NCBI GenBank assembly: GCA_018881555.1 | Contig: JACAXG010000018.1 | Location: 62,001-126,000, forward strand | Length of the DNA: 64,000 bases | DNA from: Amblyornis subalaris | Lineage: Eukaryota > Chordata > Aves > Passeriformes > Ptilonorhynchidae | Direction: 5' to 3' | Part shown: in pieces, positions 1 through 11,610 of the stretch | How the letters are laid out: each line of letters begins with the position of its first letter | How positions within the stretch are numbered: position 1 is the stretch's first letter | The notes under the pieces: model-generated | The model's input: only the letters and a program-made list of their open reading frames with translations | What the model was told of the DNA's origin: nothing | Databases searched by the model: none | Position numbers and translations under genes: made by a program

Positions 1-3000
1 TTAATTAATTGTTAGACAGTATTAAATCAAACTTTGAATGGAATAAATAGATAACATTAGCCCATGTAATCAAGGCAAATATATTTAACACTTAATATTA
101 AATATATTATATTTCAATATTTATTTAAATCATCACAGATATATAGGGCCAAGCCATCTTTTGATGTAGAAGAAAGGCTTTTCACTTTACCTCACTGGCT
201 GCTTTTATACTACATTGGTATTTTATTACACCATACTCTGTCTTACTGCTGAAGATATGTCCTTAATTTCCTCATCTTTCTATAAAGTTATTTAAAGTTT
301 TAAGCCTTCATTAGTTGTGAATTGACAAATGTTGCTAAAATACTTTTCCAAAATTTTCTTTTTTTAACTCTTCCACCAAAAATTGCAAATTGGTAAGATG
401 ATAACTTCTGAGAGAAGAATTTCTTACCCTCAAATCAAGCTGTTCACATCTGGGAGAGAAGTTCTGTTACTTTCCAGAAATGTGTTGAAACAAAGATAAC
501 ACCAGACATACATGAGTGCTTTCAGACACAGTCCTCAGGTTTGAACAGAACAAAGACTAGCTTAATATAATCTCATTTCCAAATTTCTACCTTTGGTAAT
601 ACAACTCGTGTCAAGTTGAAAAAAAGAAATAATAAAGGTTACGGGTTTTCTGCTCTATGCCAAGGATGGTCTAAGTGATTTACACAGAAATCTGATGTTT
701 ACAGTACTTTGAAATTTTGTGCTTTATCATTCTGTTTATCTTGCCTGTACATAATTATTCACATTTGTTATCTAGAAATTCAATCAAAATCTCATTTCAA
801 CCAATAAGTTAAATAATTTATTTTGCAGAAGTTTTCTTTGTTTCTTCTGTGTGCATTAATCCTTTTTATTACTATTTTGCAGTTATATAAAAATACATGG
901 GGAGAGATCCTTCAAGGCAACAAAACTCTGAACAGACCTTCATGGTGGGCAGAATTGTGTATTAATAAACCTGTTATAGGCAGGCTGAGGTCAAGATTGT
1001 AAACCAAACAACTCACAAGAGTCTGGATGGGCCTGAGATGGATACTTCATTTCAAACATCGGGAGGAAATGAGACCATATGTCAAACACTGAAAATGGAA
1101 GAGATTTTCATTGAGAGGTGCCAAGTTTTAAAATAACTTTGAAATCAAGTCCAACGTGATCTCAGGGACAGTTAACATAATAATGACAAGAGCAAGAGCA
1201 ACGCAACTGCACACTAATACGTATTTACTCAATTAAATTAAGAAAAATGAAGATTCATTGTGATCGCTGCTTTGCAAAGTTTATATAAAAGAAATTTTCC
1301 AATCAGTCTCTTGTCATTACTTTCATATTACAGAAGGTAAATAATTACAAAACATTTGCCATCAAGGATTATGAATAAGCTGACAAAAGCAAAAAAAAAA
1401 AATTTAGGACAGGCCAGACAAAACCTGTATTAACTATGATTATAGTGAGAGAACATTTGGGGAGCATCTTCCCCTCTGCTCCCCTGTTCTCAGATTGCAG
1501 AGAACCAACCTATAACACCTCCCAGAAAAAGAGAACGCAAGANGTAAGGAAAAGCAATCATTTCAGTGTTAACAAAGCCAGGTATCCATCCCTGGAGGCT
1601 TGGGATGCCGTAGGGAGCTTGCTGACGGACACAATTCTGAGGACTGAGACAGTAAGTAATGTGGCAATATGAAAAGATGCCTCTGATTAGTGGCACACCC
1701 TGTGTTGTCTTAGCTCAGAAATGGGAAGTTGGAAACAATCAGACTGTAAGCTTTTAGCTGAAAGCAGTGTTCTTTTCGTAAAGATGACTTCTTAGCCAGA
1801 CCAAGAGCAGTCTTAATAGTTTTACCACCACAAGTTCAAGGTCAATTAAAAATGGTCACCATCAACACACTTCAGCCAAAGAAAAAAAATCAAACAAAAA
1901 CCCTGAAATTCTGTGATAATTTTTATCCATTTTTCCAATGGGACTGTAAACAACAATCTTGTTAAACTTTACCTGTACTTTTTTTTCTGAATTTTTTTCT
2001 TTGCCAGAGATAGTCGGTGTTGTCTGTGTTTTTTCTGCCTCTATTCTTTCTTCTTTCCTAATGAGGTACCATAATTCAGGATGTCCCACTAGGAGCTCTT
2101 TTTCTTGCTATTGAACTGTAGGAATGTTTAACCTTCTTTGCTGAAAAAGAACAACCCAGTATGAAGTATTTATGTTCTTTGAACTGTTCTGCCTCTTTTA
2201 ATAAAGTCCAATAGGTGGCATCATCCTATGGAAAAAAAAAAAGTAGATCAATACAGCTAAACACGTATCATTAGATATTATGGAGTCATGGGGTCTCATG
2301 ATTATCTTTAGCCATTTTCTGTATCAGTGGGAATTCAGCGTCTCCTGCTTGCATTTGTGCAGATCTGAAGGAAACAGGCAGAGCTCATTATGCCTGATAT
2401 CCAATGTGAACACTAGAACTCTGTCAGTGAAAAAGGCAAATGGGGAAGAGATGCCATGCTACATTAAATGTGGTAGCATTGGTCTGTGACTCCACATTCT
2501 GTACTATCAATGCTGATCAGCAGCATTATTTCACTGTCATACATGTGTTTGATTTCACCATCACCTCTGAGCTCTTCATAAGTGACACGGTTTTTTCCTG
2601 CCTCCGTCCTCACAGCTGGGAAACAGCTGTGTGTAAATCTTGCATATAAACTGTAAGTCTATTTATGAGGCCTTGGTAGCCCAGAAGAAAACTCAAAGGT
2701 ATTTGGCATATAGCTTAAGCCACCTTCATCCCACTAAAACTGCAACAAAGCTGTGTCACAGTAGCACAGATTGGAAGACCTGGTGAACCACAAGGATACT
2801 CACCAAACACGACAGAATAAACAGACACCCTGTAAAAATATATCCCTAAGCCATTCCTGCTAATCTTACTTATTTTGGTTATTTCAGCAACAGCCAAACT
2901 CCCTGATAAAAGCTGAGCCACTCTCTGCTGATAAGGACTGTACAAACTGGCAGGAAAGAGTGCTGCTTGTTCTGAAAAGCTTCTAACTTCAACTAGAGCA

Positions 3001-6000
3001 AGCACTGCAGAGACTGCATCAGCAAGAACATGATTATGGGCAGGCAAAATGGGGTACTCAGTTCAATAGCACAATTTTGGGCCCTAAATATGAACTGTCA
3101 CGCAGCGTGCAGTAAGCTTAGAGCTTCGTGGGGTCCTTGGATACCTCTTGTTAATGGCAGGAGTTAGAGACCTGAGCACCAAAGCTGAAGTGGAAGCACT
3201 GTGAGGCCTTGGGGATTTACTCTTTATAACACCACACATCTCTGCACCCCCAGCCACAGNGTGCTGGTGGCTGCTCACCAAGGCTGTCTGCAAGCTCAGT
3301 GCAGGTGTTCAGCAGTTGTCAGGCTTCACATGCTGCAGCAAAGGCTGGCACTGTTACCCCCACACCCGGTACAAAGCCATGGTGCAGTGAAGACGGGCTC
3401 ATTCTATGGGCCAGAGCCACTCTGCACTCACCATTATCAAAACTTGTATTTTCTGTGTGAACAGTTGGATAAANGTTCTTTAATTGGGTATGAATATGAA
3501 TTTCTGACTTGTATGTTTAGTCAGACCTGTGTATTCAAATGAGCAAAATATCCTTTTCCTCTGAAGTCAGCAATAAGCCAGAGGTTCCAGAGGTCTTCTA
3601 CATCTGGCTTCTCAGAGCAGGAGAATTTATAAGTTTGAACTTGCAGAGCTGCAGCATGGAAAGAGAGAGATGTCATGAAATTTGGCATCCAGTTATCTAC
3701 TAAATCATAGGGCAATAATTCAACAACTACCACAAGATGTCATTATTATATGCAGTTTCTTCCTCTTTGTAGAACATTGAATAAAAGAGGCCTCTGGCAG
3801 AACAGAGAAGTCATTTCCCTCCCACTTCAAATGCCANATAAAGTTGGATGTGTCATTTTATCTTGGTTGGGGAGCTGGGTCAAAGTATGTCAAATAGCTT
3901 CAGTCCAAAATAATTTGGCTGTGGGAATCTGTCCTTAGAAGCTGCCATGTGAAGGCACCAGAAAATTGAATCCGAGTAGGCCTGAGAGATCCCTAGCACA
4001 CTGCTTCCCTGAAGCCCTGTGCCATGCTTTTCTCCTGGATGGTGGCAGTTTTCTTCTTTGTGACTGTGAAACCACCTACCTGCCAGGGATGTTTAAACTG
4101 GTTTCTTCTTTGGTAAGATATTTCTGCTGATGTGACTCAAAGCAAAAATGTTCTAACAGAAAGAATTGAATTGTGTGCTTTAGGACACCGAATGCACGCA
4201 CACACCTCCCTTGCTGATGCGGCGAGATAAACACATTAATATTTCACATCACCTTTTTAGGAGCAATAGGGTCAGGAGAAATGCTTTGTGTCAGGTGGAA
4301 GCTCTACCATCCTTTACAGCTGCAGTTCTGTGGATGCAGGTTTCCCAGAAGTGCTTGTTTTCTGCAGAAATAAGTAGACTTGTACTTTGCTATTTCTGTC
4401 TGAAAGCCTCTTTTCCACCGTCATAAATGATTTACCATGCATTCTGCAGGGTTGCAAGTTCCTCTTCTGTTTGCCTTTATTCATGTATTTTCTTTACTGA
4501 CTTAATGCGTTTTCAAACCCAAGTGGTGATTTCATACCAGCACATGCTACCAGCATGACCAGTCTCTCCATTCCAGCCATGTGGACATCGCAGAGGCCTG
4601 TGTGCCCTCTNGTAGCACCGTGCCTTCACAGGCCTCAACAGTGTTTTGTTATTCCCAATTCTCATTAGCCTGAGATCAGAGTAAGATCACTTTAACTCGG
4701 TTCAATGGCCTAAGGAGCACCATAGGCAAAGGGGANCTCGCTGCATGAGACATCCATGTGATAGTATAATCTGAGCCACACGATCCAGCCCAGCGGAGGT
4801 CAGCTGGGATCACAGCAGGCTGCCCACAGCACTGTCAGTGGGAACAGAAGCAGAAAGCTTCGTTCTTCTCCAAGCAAGTCAAGTCACAGGTTTATGGAAT
4901 GCAAGCAGAGCATTTCACATCGGTTCCTTCCAAGGAAGAGAGAGAGCTAAATGCTGAGAACAGCAGTTCTGTTGACTACCTTGCCTTGTTTTTTCTCAAA
5001 TGTGTGCAGCCTGGTTGCGTTTGTTCAGCATTCCCACAGCATGACTCTCTCTTGAATAAATACGAGTTCCATCAGGAATTTCTTCACTGTGTTTTGTCAA
5101 AGAATAGACCAGCAAGTGTGTGGCTAGAATAATTCCCAGTGTATTTCCTGAAGACAATTTAAACATTTTTACATTTTTTGTTTGAGAACTACGGTCAACT
5201 TTAGTATCCAGCATCTGCTGAGATCTGCAGCAGTCTCCAAAGACCCAGCATCACTGNGCATTAGCTGCCTTCACCTGCCCATGTCCTTCCATCCTCCTGC
5301 AAAGTGCCCTCCCCGACTCATTTCACTTGTCATCTTGTCTCTACTCAGAGCTTTACTAAATACAAATTAGAAAATATCCATTGTTATTCCTCCTTTTAAG
5401 CAAAAAATATTTTTAAATTATATGTTTTTTGATAGAAAATAATGCCTCAATTCATAATGTCAGCTTTATTTAGAAGTGCAGTTGGCTGCAGTATATTTAC
5501 CATGGCGAGAGAACCAGGAGTTAGAAAACAACCCATGAAGGGACCAACATGGAGCTGGAGTTTGTCCCATGACTGTGATAGAGATGTGACTCACGGTTTC
5601 AACAGGAGACCCAGGGGCTAGGACACCTTCCAGNGCACCCAGAGAAAAGCCAGCATACTGCCAGTGTGCTGTACAGCATATACTGCACTGGCCTTACCAC
5701 TTACTGAGGCCTTACCACCTCCACTGGGTTTTTTGGGGCAGCCTGTCCACAAGCAATGGACAACCACTGCCTGAGAATGAAACCTATTAACAGTGTGATG
5801 TGTTATTTTTCTGAAATGTGAGAATCAAAACAAGAATCTATAGACAGACATGATTTCCTATGGCAAAAACTTGAGCTGTGCTGACAAAATTGTTCATAAA
5901 GAGGCAAAAGAAGTAGTCAACAAGTGGTTCTGCACTGTATTTATGTGCTCTTATCACTGGGATGTGATGAAATACTTTCCAATCCCTTAGTAACCCAGAA

Positions 6001-6950
6001 GGCTGTTAAACAACATGTACTATGGTAAAAACTTTAAAATCAGCAGACCTGTGTAACAAAAGATGGTGAAGGCTTTACTAGGAAAACTTGACTGGCCTAA
6101 GCATACTCATTTCTCTTATATTTAGGAGTATCAAAGAAATTCCACCAGATTAGGGTTTGCTGGATATTCTANCAACATTTCAAAAGGACAAAAAAGTGGT
6201 GAACTTGATTCTATGATAAACAAAATAATGGAAAACTGAAATGGAATTCAACTAATAAAATGATTAGCATATAGTAACATAAAAAATATCAGTCAGAAAT
6301 TTTACAAAAAATACATTTTGTCAGACAAACCTGATTTCATCCCACATATTCTCAAACTCTGTTTTTTGCATATATATGACATGCAACATAGACCCTTAAC
6401 TCTAACAAACAATAGTTAGTGTCATATGATACTGAGATTAAAAAAAATCAGCATTCTGTCTATCAGCAAACACACTTTAATTGGGTTAGGAACTTCCTGA
6501 CTGACAGGATCTCAGGAAGCCATCAGTGGAGAGATTGTTCTGTGTGCTTTAGGGATGTTATTAAGAATAATCCTAGACCTGCCACTGCTTATTATTTTCC
6601 TCAGCGAGCTGGAAATAATTTTAAAATCTCTTATATTAAAATGTGCAGAAATGGTGGAGGGTAAATAAAGTGAGAACAGACATAATCTGAAATGCTTAAT
6701 AAGTTTAAACCAGCTTGGTTTTGCTGACCCAAGTATGTAACAGTTCCTTCAAACATGTAGGGCTAAAGAGAGATTTTGTCATCCTAGGTCAGACAGAGCN
6801 GAGGGAAGGTGAATGCTTTTCTCTTCACACTGGCTAATTGCTCTCACCAACAACTGACCTCCATTGATGTATTTGGGAGAGAATTGAAATTTTTCTAAAT
6901 GCTTCAGGAGTGTCACAGGAAGAGTAAGATAATGCAAGATCATTATAACC

Positions 6951-7814
6951 TTACTGTGATTGGAGAATTGATTCTTGTCCAGTCCTACTGTTAAAAAAGC
7001 CACATCCAAATGCCAGCCTCCCTGGAAAATGGAAACTGTATTGTGGATGAGTATTTATCTGTGCTTGCAGAAACCATATGCCAGGCTCCTGCTTCCTTAC
7101 AGGGCACAAACTAACAGAAAGGAGTAAAAATATTGAATTCAAAGCCAGAGAAAAGGGTGGTACCACAGGAAACTGAACAAACTCAATGTTTAGGACGTCA
7201 AAGAGGAGCTTAAAATATGAAGCAATTGCAGTATTATAGACTTCTCCAAAGTGGAGCAAAATGTTGCACGTCAAAACAAATATAATTTGTGTCCAATCAC
7301 TGGGGAGAGATTTAAGGAAATGGTTTACTTTGACGGAAAGTTTGTGCATACACATATTATCTGGGATGACCAAACCATGGTCTATGGTTTTGTAACATGC
7401 TGTACCAAGATCCTTTAAATCAGAACAGCTGGTGCCATATGAACTGCCCTCCAAAAANGTACTTGTCTGAGTGTCATTAAATAATGATTTTTTTCTAAGC
7501 CCACACAAACACTTGGCTTTTTCCATCTAGTTTATCAATGATGAGTGTTTGCAAAGTCCAGAACTGAGCACTGGCTGTATTTCACTAGTGTGAGGGAGAA
7601 GCCAGGAAAAACATATCTCCTGGGGAGTATTCCCAGTTGTAAATTTATTTTTGACACATATAGGATGGAGTTGGGTTTCTGTGCTTGTTTTGATCTCTTT
7701 ACAAATTCTTATTAAAGNGATGTCTTCCAGCTCCACAGAACTGCATATCCTGTTCCAGTCCTGAATCTGTGGGTGAGNTCCACAGCCAGAAGTGTGGGGC
7801 AGTGGGACAAACAC
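6951..7814 (-). other. long open stretch, possible coding relic
   Basis: On the minus strand one frame stays open for about 287 codons with a single in-frame stop, next to base 7527: a 95-codon segment (7814-7527) followed directly in the same frame by a 191-codon segment (7526-6951). At this base composition I estimate that a 191-codon open frame should appear by chance only a few times per hundred windows of this size. The translation has a hydrophobic part (around ILLHFGEVYNTAIASYFKLL) and several cysteines, but no motif or family that I recognise. Three Ns fall within it. It may be a decayed retrogene, a viral relic, or chance. No function is assigned. Confidence 0.2.
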
Positions 7815-10002
7815 ACAAGTGCCTCAGACACTCAGCAAGCAGCAGCCCAGTTCTTTGCTCAATACATAAATATTTGCACGGTTAAGTTATGCTCTANGGC
7901 AGATGAAAACCATGTATTTTTTTCACAGCCATCAGTTGCACTCAGTGTNGTTCATCCAAGGCACAGCCCATCGGCACAGATCCAGTCAGAGCCACTCTCT
8001 GCTCTCCCTGCTGGGCTCTGCTCCCAGGTGGCCCAGTGACAGCCACCAGGTGATCCTTTGGAGGTGGTGCAGGGCTGTCCTGCTGTACTCTACNGGAGCA
8101 GAAGGAACACGTTCTCATCCTGCACGGCCCATCGTGGTTACACTGACAGCATCTGTTCAGGGATTTTCCTTCTATGTTTTTGGCTCACTTTTTGTTTTGG
8201 GTTTCATCTGGCTTCCTTTGGTGGGGAGGGAGAATTAAAGAAAATTTTAGCTTTCTAATTACCAGGTTGTCTGTTTTGACAAGCAAGGCAATAGGCACAG
8301 AATTGCTTAGCTATGTTATGGTTTCTCCTCCTCAGTGTCCAGGTGTCTTCTCACTACACTTCAGCTGTGAGGACAGTTCAACAGCAAAAGTTGGAGCGTT
8401 TGCAGTTTTATTTCTGTTGCCAGGCTCCCTCTTCATTGTGGGAGGATTCCATATGCAACCAGATATGATTTTCCTCTGTGTTAAGAAATAGTCCTGGCAG
8501 TAAACTGTTTGAGTCATCTTTCTGTTTGCTTGACTTCTCCCATAATAATATTATTTAAAACTTGATTCACCAGCTAATCTCACAAGACAGGATTTCAGAT
8601 GTTTAAAGAAAAAAATTTTTTTCTTGTTCTATTTTTTTTTTTATTTTGACCTAAGAAAGCTCAGAATTGAAAGGCTCATGCTGTATTTTGCTTCAGTTGG
8701 GTAGAGAGCAAAAANCTTCTACAGAAAGGCACATTCCTTAGAAGTTCAATCTGCAACATGATTGAGTACAGCTTGTTTTATTGGGGAGGAATATGGTAGC
8801 ATCATTATTAGTAGTGAGGTGTGTCTCACCACTTCTCAGAACCATCATGTTACCTCTGAACCAGANTGATTCTCTCATGTGTATTCAAATTCCCATTCCA
8901 GGATGCAACCAAGAAAAACAATTAAGAGGTCCCATACNGACTCACTCATAGACATTGCCACATCACAGGAGCTGAGGTGACTCAAGTGTCATCTGGTCNA
9001 ATGCTGTTCTTCACAACAAGATTAACTGTAGCCGTGTTAGTCCTGAAATCTCACATTTTCTTCAATACAGATTCAATATTAGATTGTAATTAACATACTG
9101 GAACAGGCAGGCATGGGTGTTATTTTAGAAATCTAGTATTTTTGCATCACATGTTTTTGTAGATTCTTGGTGGAGAGAGGGGGAGGGCTTTTAATGCATG
9201 AGAGATGAAATCACAGCCCACCCCACAGGGTCCCACCATCCTAAGTGCTATACATGAATGTNCTCTCACACATATATCCCCAAAACACTGGAATTTAAAG
9301 AGAAGACAAGAAATTATACACTTTGAACAAATCAGTATGTCAGTAGTGGCTAGAACTATGTACAGCCATCTCAATGCTCCATTTGCCATTTTTAGCCAAA
9401 ATTTTCTGAGACCTTCCTAATTTGGAAAATAAGCTTATGAGAAAAATGGTAGTCAGTACGGGGCCTCCAGAATGGCATCATGGAGTAAATATCCTATCNG
9501 TGAATAAAAGATTTCAAAATTAGGATTAGGCCATGATGAGTTTTGAGAGTGAGGACCAGGAATTTACACTTAATCTAGTAATGAAGTCAGTGGAGAGACA
9601 CAGAAAGCAAGGGACAATGCCAAGTCCTGTGCTAAGAGAAAGCACAAATAATGTCCTGTATTTGGCATGGAAATGGTAAGGACCAAGGTGCATTTTCCAA
9701 GGACAGAGAAAAGGAAATAATGGGTANATACTTCTGTAAGTACATTTTACTGTTAGAGAGGAAAGTCAATAGTTTTTACAGAGAAGTCAAAGGAGTTTTA
9801 AAGTTTAGAGATAGTTTGGACATAAGAACCAGACTGGGTGATGGTGAGTTTTCATCCACACTGGAAGTCTCTCCTTAAACCACCACTTTAAGTAATTACA
9901 TCTGTTAAAATTTTTGTTCAGTTATTTTTTGCTTCCATATGTATCTAGGCAACACCTGGAATAATATTATTCTCTAAAAACTTCTAAAATCCAGTGGTTC
10001 AC

Positions 10003-10016
10003 TGCAACATGTTGCA
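10003..10016. repeat. 14-bp perfect palindrome
   Basis: The sequence tgcaacatgttgca equals its own reverse complement. It is followed at once by a second partial copy (caacat). It could be a binding site for a dimeric factor or chance; there is no context to decide. Confidence 0.5.
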
Positions 10017-10038
10017 ACATTTCCATATGCACATTTCA

Positions 10039-10058
10039 TACACACACAGACACACACT
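10039..10058. repeat. short CA-rich simple repeat
   Basis: Runs of cacaca are interrupted by one ga unit. It is a short, imperfect dinucleotide microsatellite. Confidence 0.7.
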
Positions 10059-11029
10059 TACTTACAAAACTCAACCCACACATGTGTATTCAGAAGCAAA
10101 AATAAACAATTTTTAAGCAGCCTTATTCAAATCATTCTCTTTCTGGTTGCTACTTCTTTCTGTCAGAATTCAGCCAGAAATAAATGTGTAAGGCTAGGTT
10201 AGTCATGTATATTTTTTTAGCAGAGTCATATCAGTATCACAATAATCATCTCCCTATGAAAGCATTGTGAATGGCAAAGAGATAATAAGGAGCTATTTGT
10301 NATATGGTATATTAATTAGAATCATAATAAAAGTTAATAAGATCATTATATCAAGAGTTACACTGTAATATGTGGGAGAGTGAATTTTCTTATTACATTC
10401 AAGAATTGCAGCAGAACTGTGAGCATACATTACATTTTAAGTTTATATAAAAAAATAATTTGGTTAATCTAATTTGCCTAATGAAGTTGCAGTTGTATTT
10501 TTGAGTCACACAGGGAAATTGCTGTTATTTTAACAAATGCATTTTACAGAAGATATTACCACTTTAATTACCTCAAGATGTTTAGAGACATTTCCTCCTA
10601 ATTAAAAATCAGAGGACCTAATGGCAGAGGTATGCCTAAGAGCCTAGGGAAATCATTTGTTGATCTGTGGTTGCTATGAGGCTATTCTGAACTATAGATT
10701 GTCTGTGAATTAACGTATAGCTATGTAAACTATAAATGGTTTGAAAAGCTTGAAGGTTTCATGCAAACTTCACTTCAATGTATACACCCTCTCTGATTAC
10801 TGAAGCAATGTGTTCTAAATGATTTCATTGTACTGTTTCCACACTTCAAAGGCAAACTTTGTCAAAGCCCCTTGCTTGAATTTGTGCACCTATGCAAACT
10901 TTGCCATGTCTCATGCAGGTTATGGTGCGTGTCTATGGCACAGCGAGCAAGTCAGGGATTAAACCACACCAAAAAACCCAAAAACCCAACAGTGAATAGT
11001 CTACAGTAAGCAACGGTCTCTGAGCCAAA

Positions 11030-11610
11030 GGTTTTCAGCTCATGAAGCTGAAAGAAGCAGCAGCAGGCAGTGCCCCGTGCATGGGAAGCTCCCTCCACGG
11101 CACCAGGGGTGTGCGCTGGCTGACCTGTGCCTCAGGAAGCTGCGGGCAGAAGACCCAGGGCAACACTTCCATAAANGTGTCCTCTAGCTGGGCGATAGCA
11201 CGGGACAGGCCACGTTCGTGCATTGCCTGGACTAGCGGTTCTGGAAACGTCTTGTTTCCTTGTCTTGAAACGTCGTGGGGTATGTGAGTGATGGGTTATA
11301 AAACTGATCAATTCCGGCAAGGATCACAGGAATGGGTCAAACCTGAGCAGCATTTTGTAAGAGCCACAAGGGGGGCACTGAGAGGATGAGCTGTGGTCTG
11401 GCCTGGCACCAAGCCTAAGCACAAGGCACATCCTGAACCCGGCACCCCGGCCCTGTGGTTTGACAGCCCCTGCCCATCCCCGGCGGTGCAGACAAGAGGA
11501 GCATCTGCAGAGGCTTGGGCTGAAACATCTGCGTGTCACTCCACAAACACAGCTTGCCATGTGTCACCAAACTGCCAAGGCAGCCTGTGATCCGGGAGCA
11601 GGACTTCCGA
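11030..11610. other. GC-rich island in the AT-rich desert
   Basis: Base composition changes sharply: about 600 bp are clearly richer in G+C and in CpG than either flank, with CpGs for example around 11195-11275. On the minus strand a frame is open for roughly 85-90 codons, from a stop near 11300 to a stop at about 11035, and includes an acidic/hydrophobic stretch (QAMHERGLSRAIAQLED). I do not recognise the peptide and see no clear splice borders. It could be a small CpG island or unannotated promoter, a diverged mobile-element piece, or an exon of an unknown transcript. It is listed for its composition, not as a gene. Confidence 0.4.

Larger units (their letters stand above)
1..11029. other. 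intergenic, AT-rich, no supported gene
   Basis: I see no exon with recognisable protein similarity and no tRNA or rRNA. The stretch is mostly unique AT-rich DNA with many short chance open frames. Items inside it: a long minus-strand open stretch at 6951-7814 (listed separately), a CA/GA-type dinucleotide tract at 10039-10058, a 14-bp perfect palindrome at 10003-10016, and an AT-rich block with several TAATTA-like motifs at about 10200-10620 that reads like a conserved non-coding element. No CR1 3' end was recognised here. Single Ns occur roughly every few hundred bases. Absence of genes rests on reading alone; a distant exon could be missed. Confidence 0.6.

Noticed and set aside
1..1100. 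Possible end of the neighbouring gene ACOX3 at the left edge
   Set aside because: No peptide similar to an acyl-CoA oxidase C-terminus could be read in any frame.
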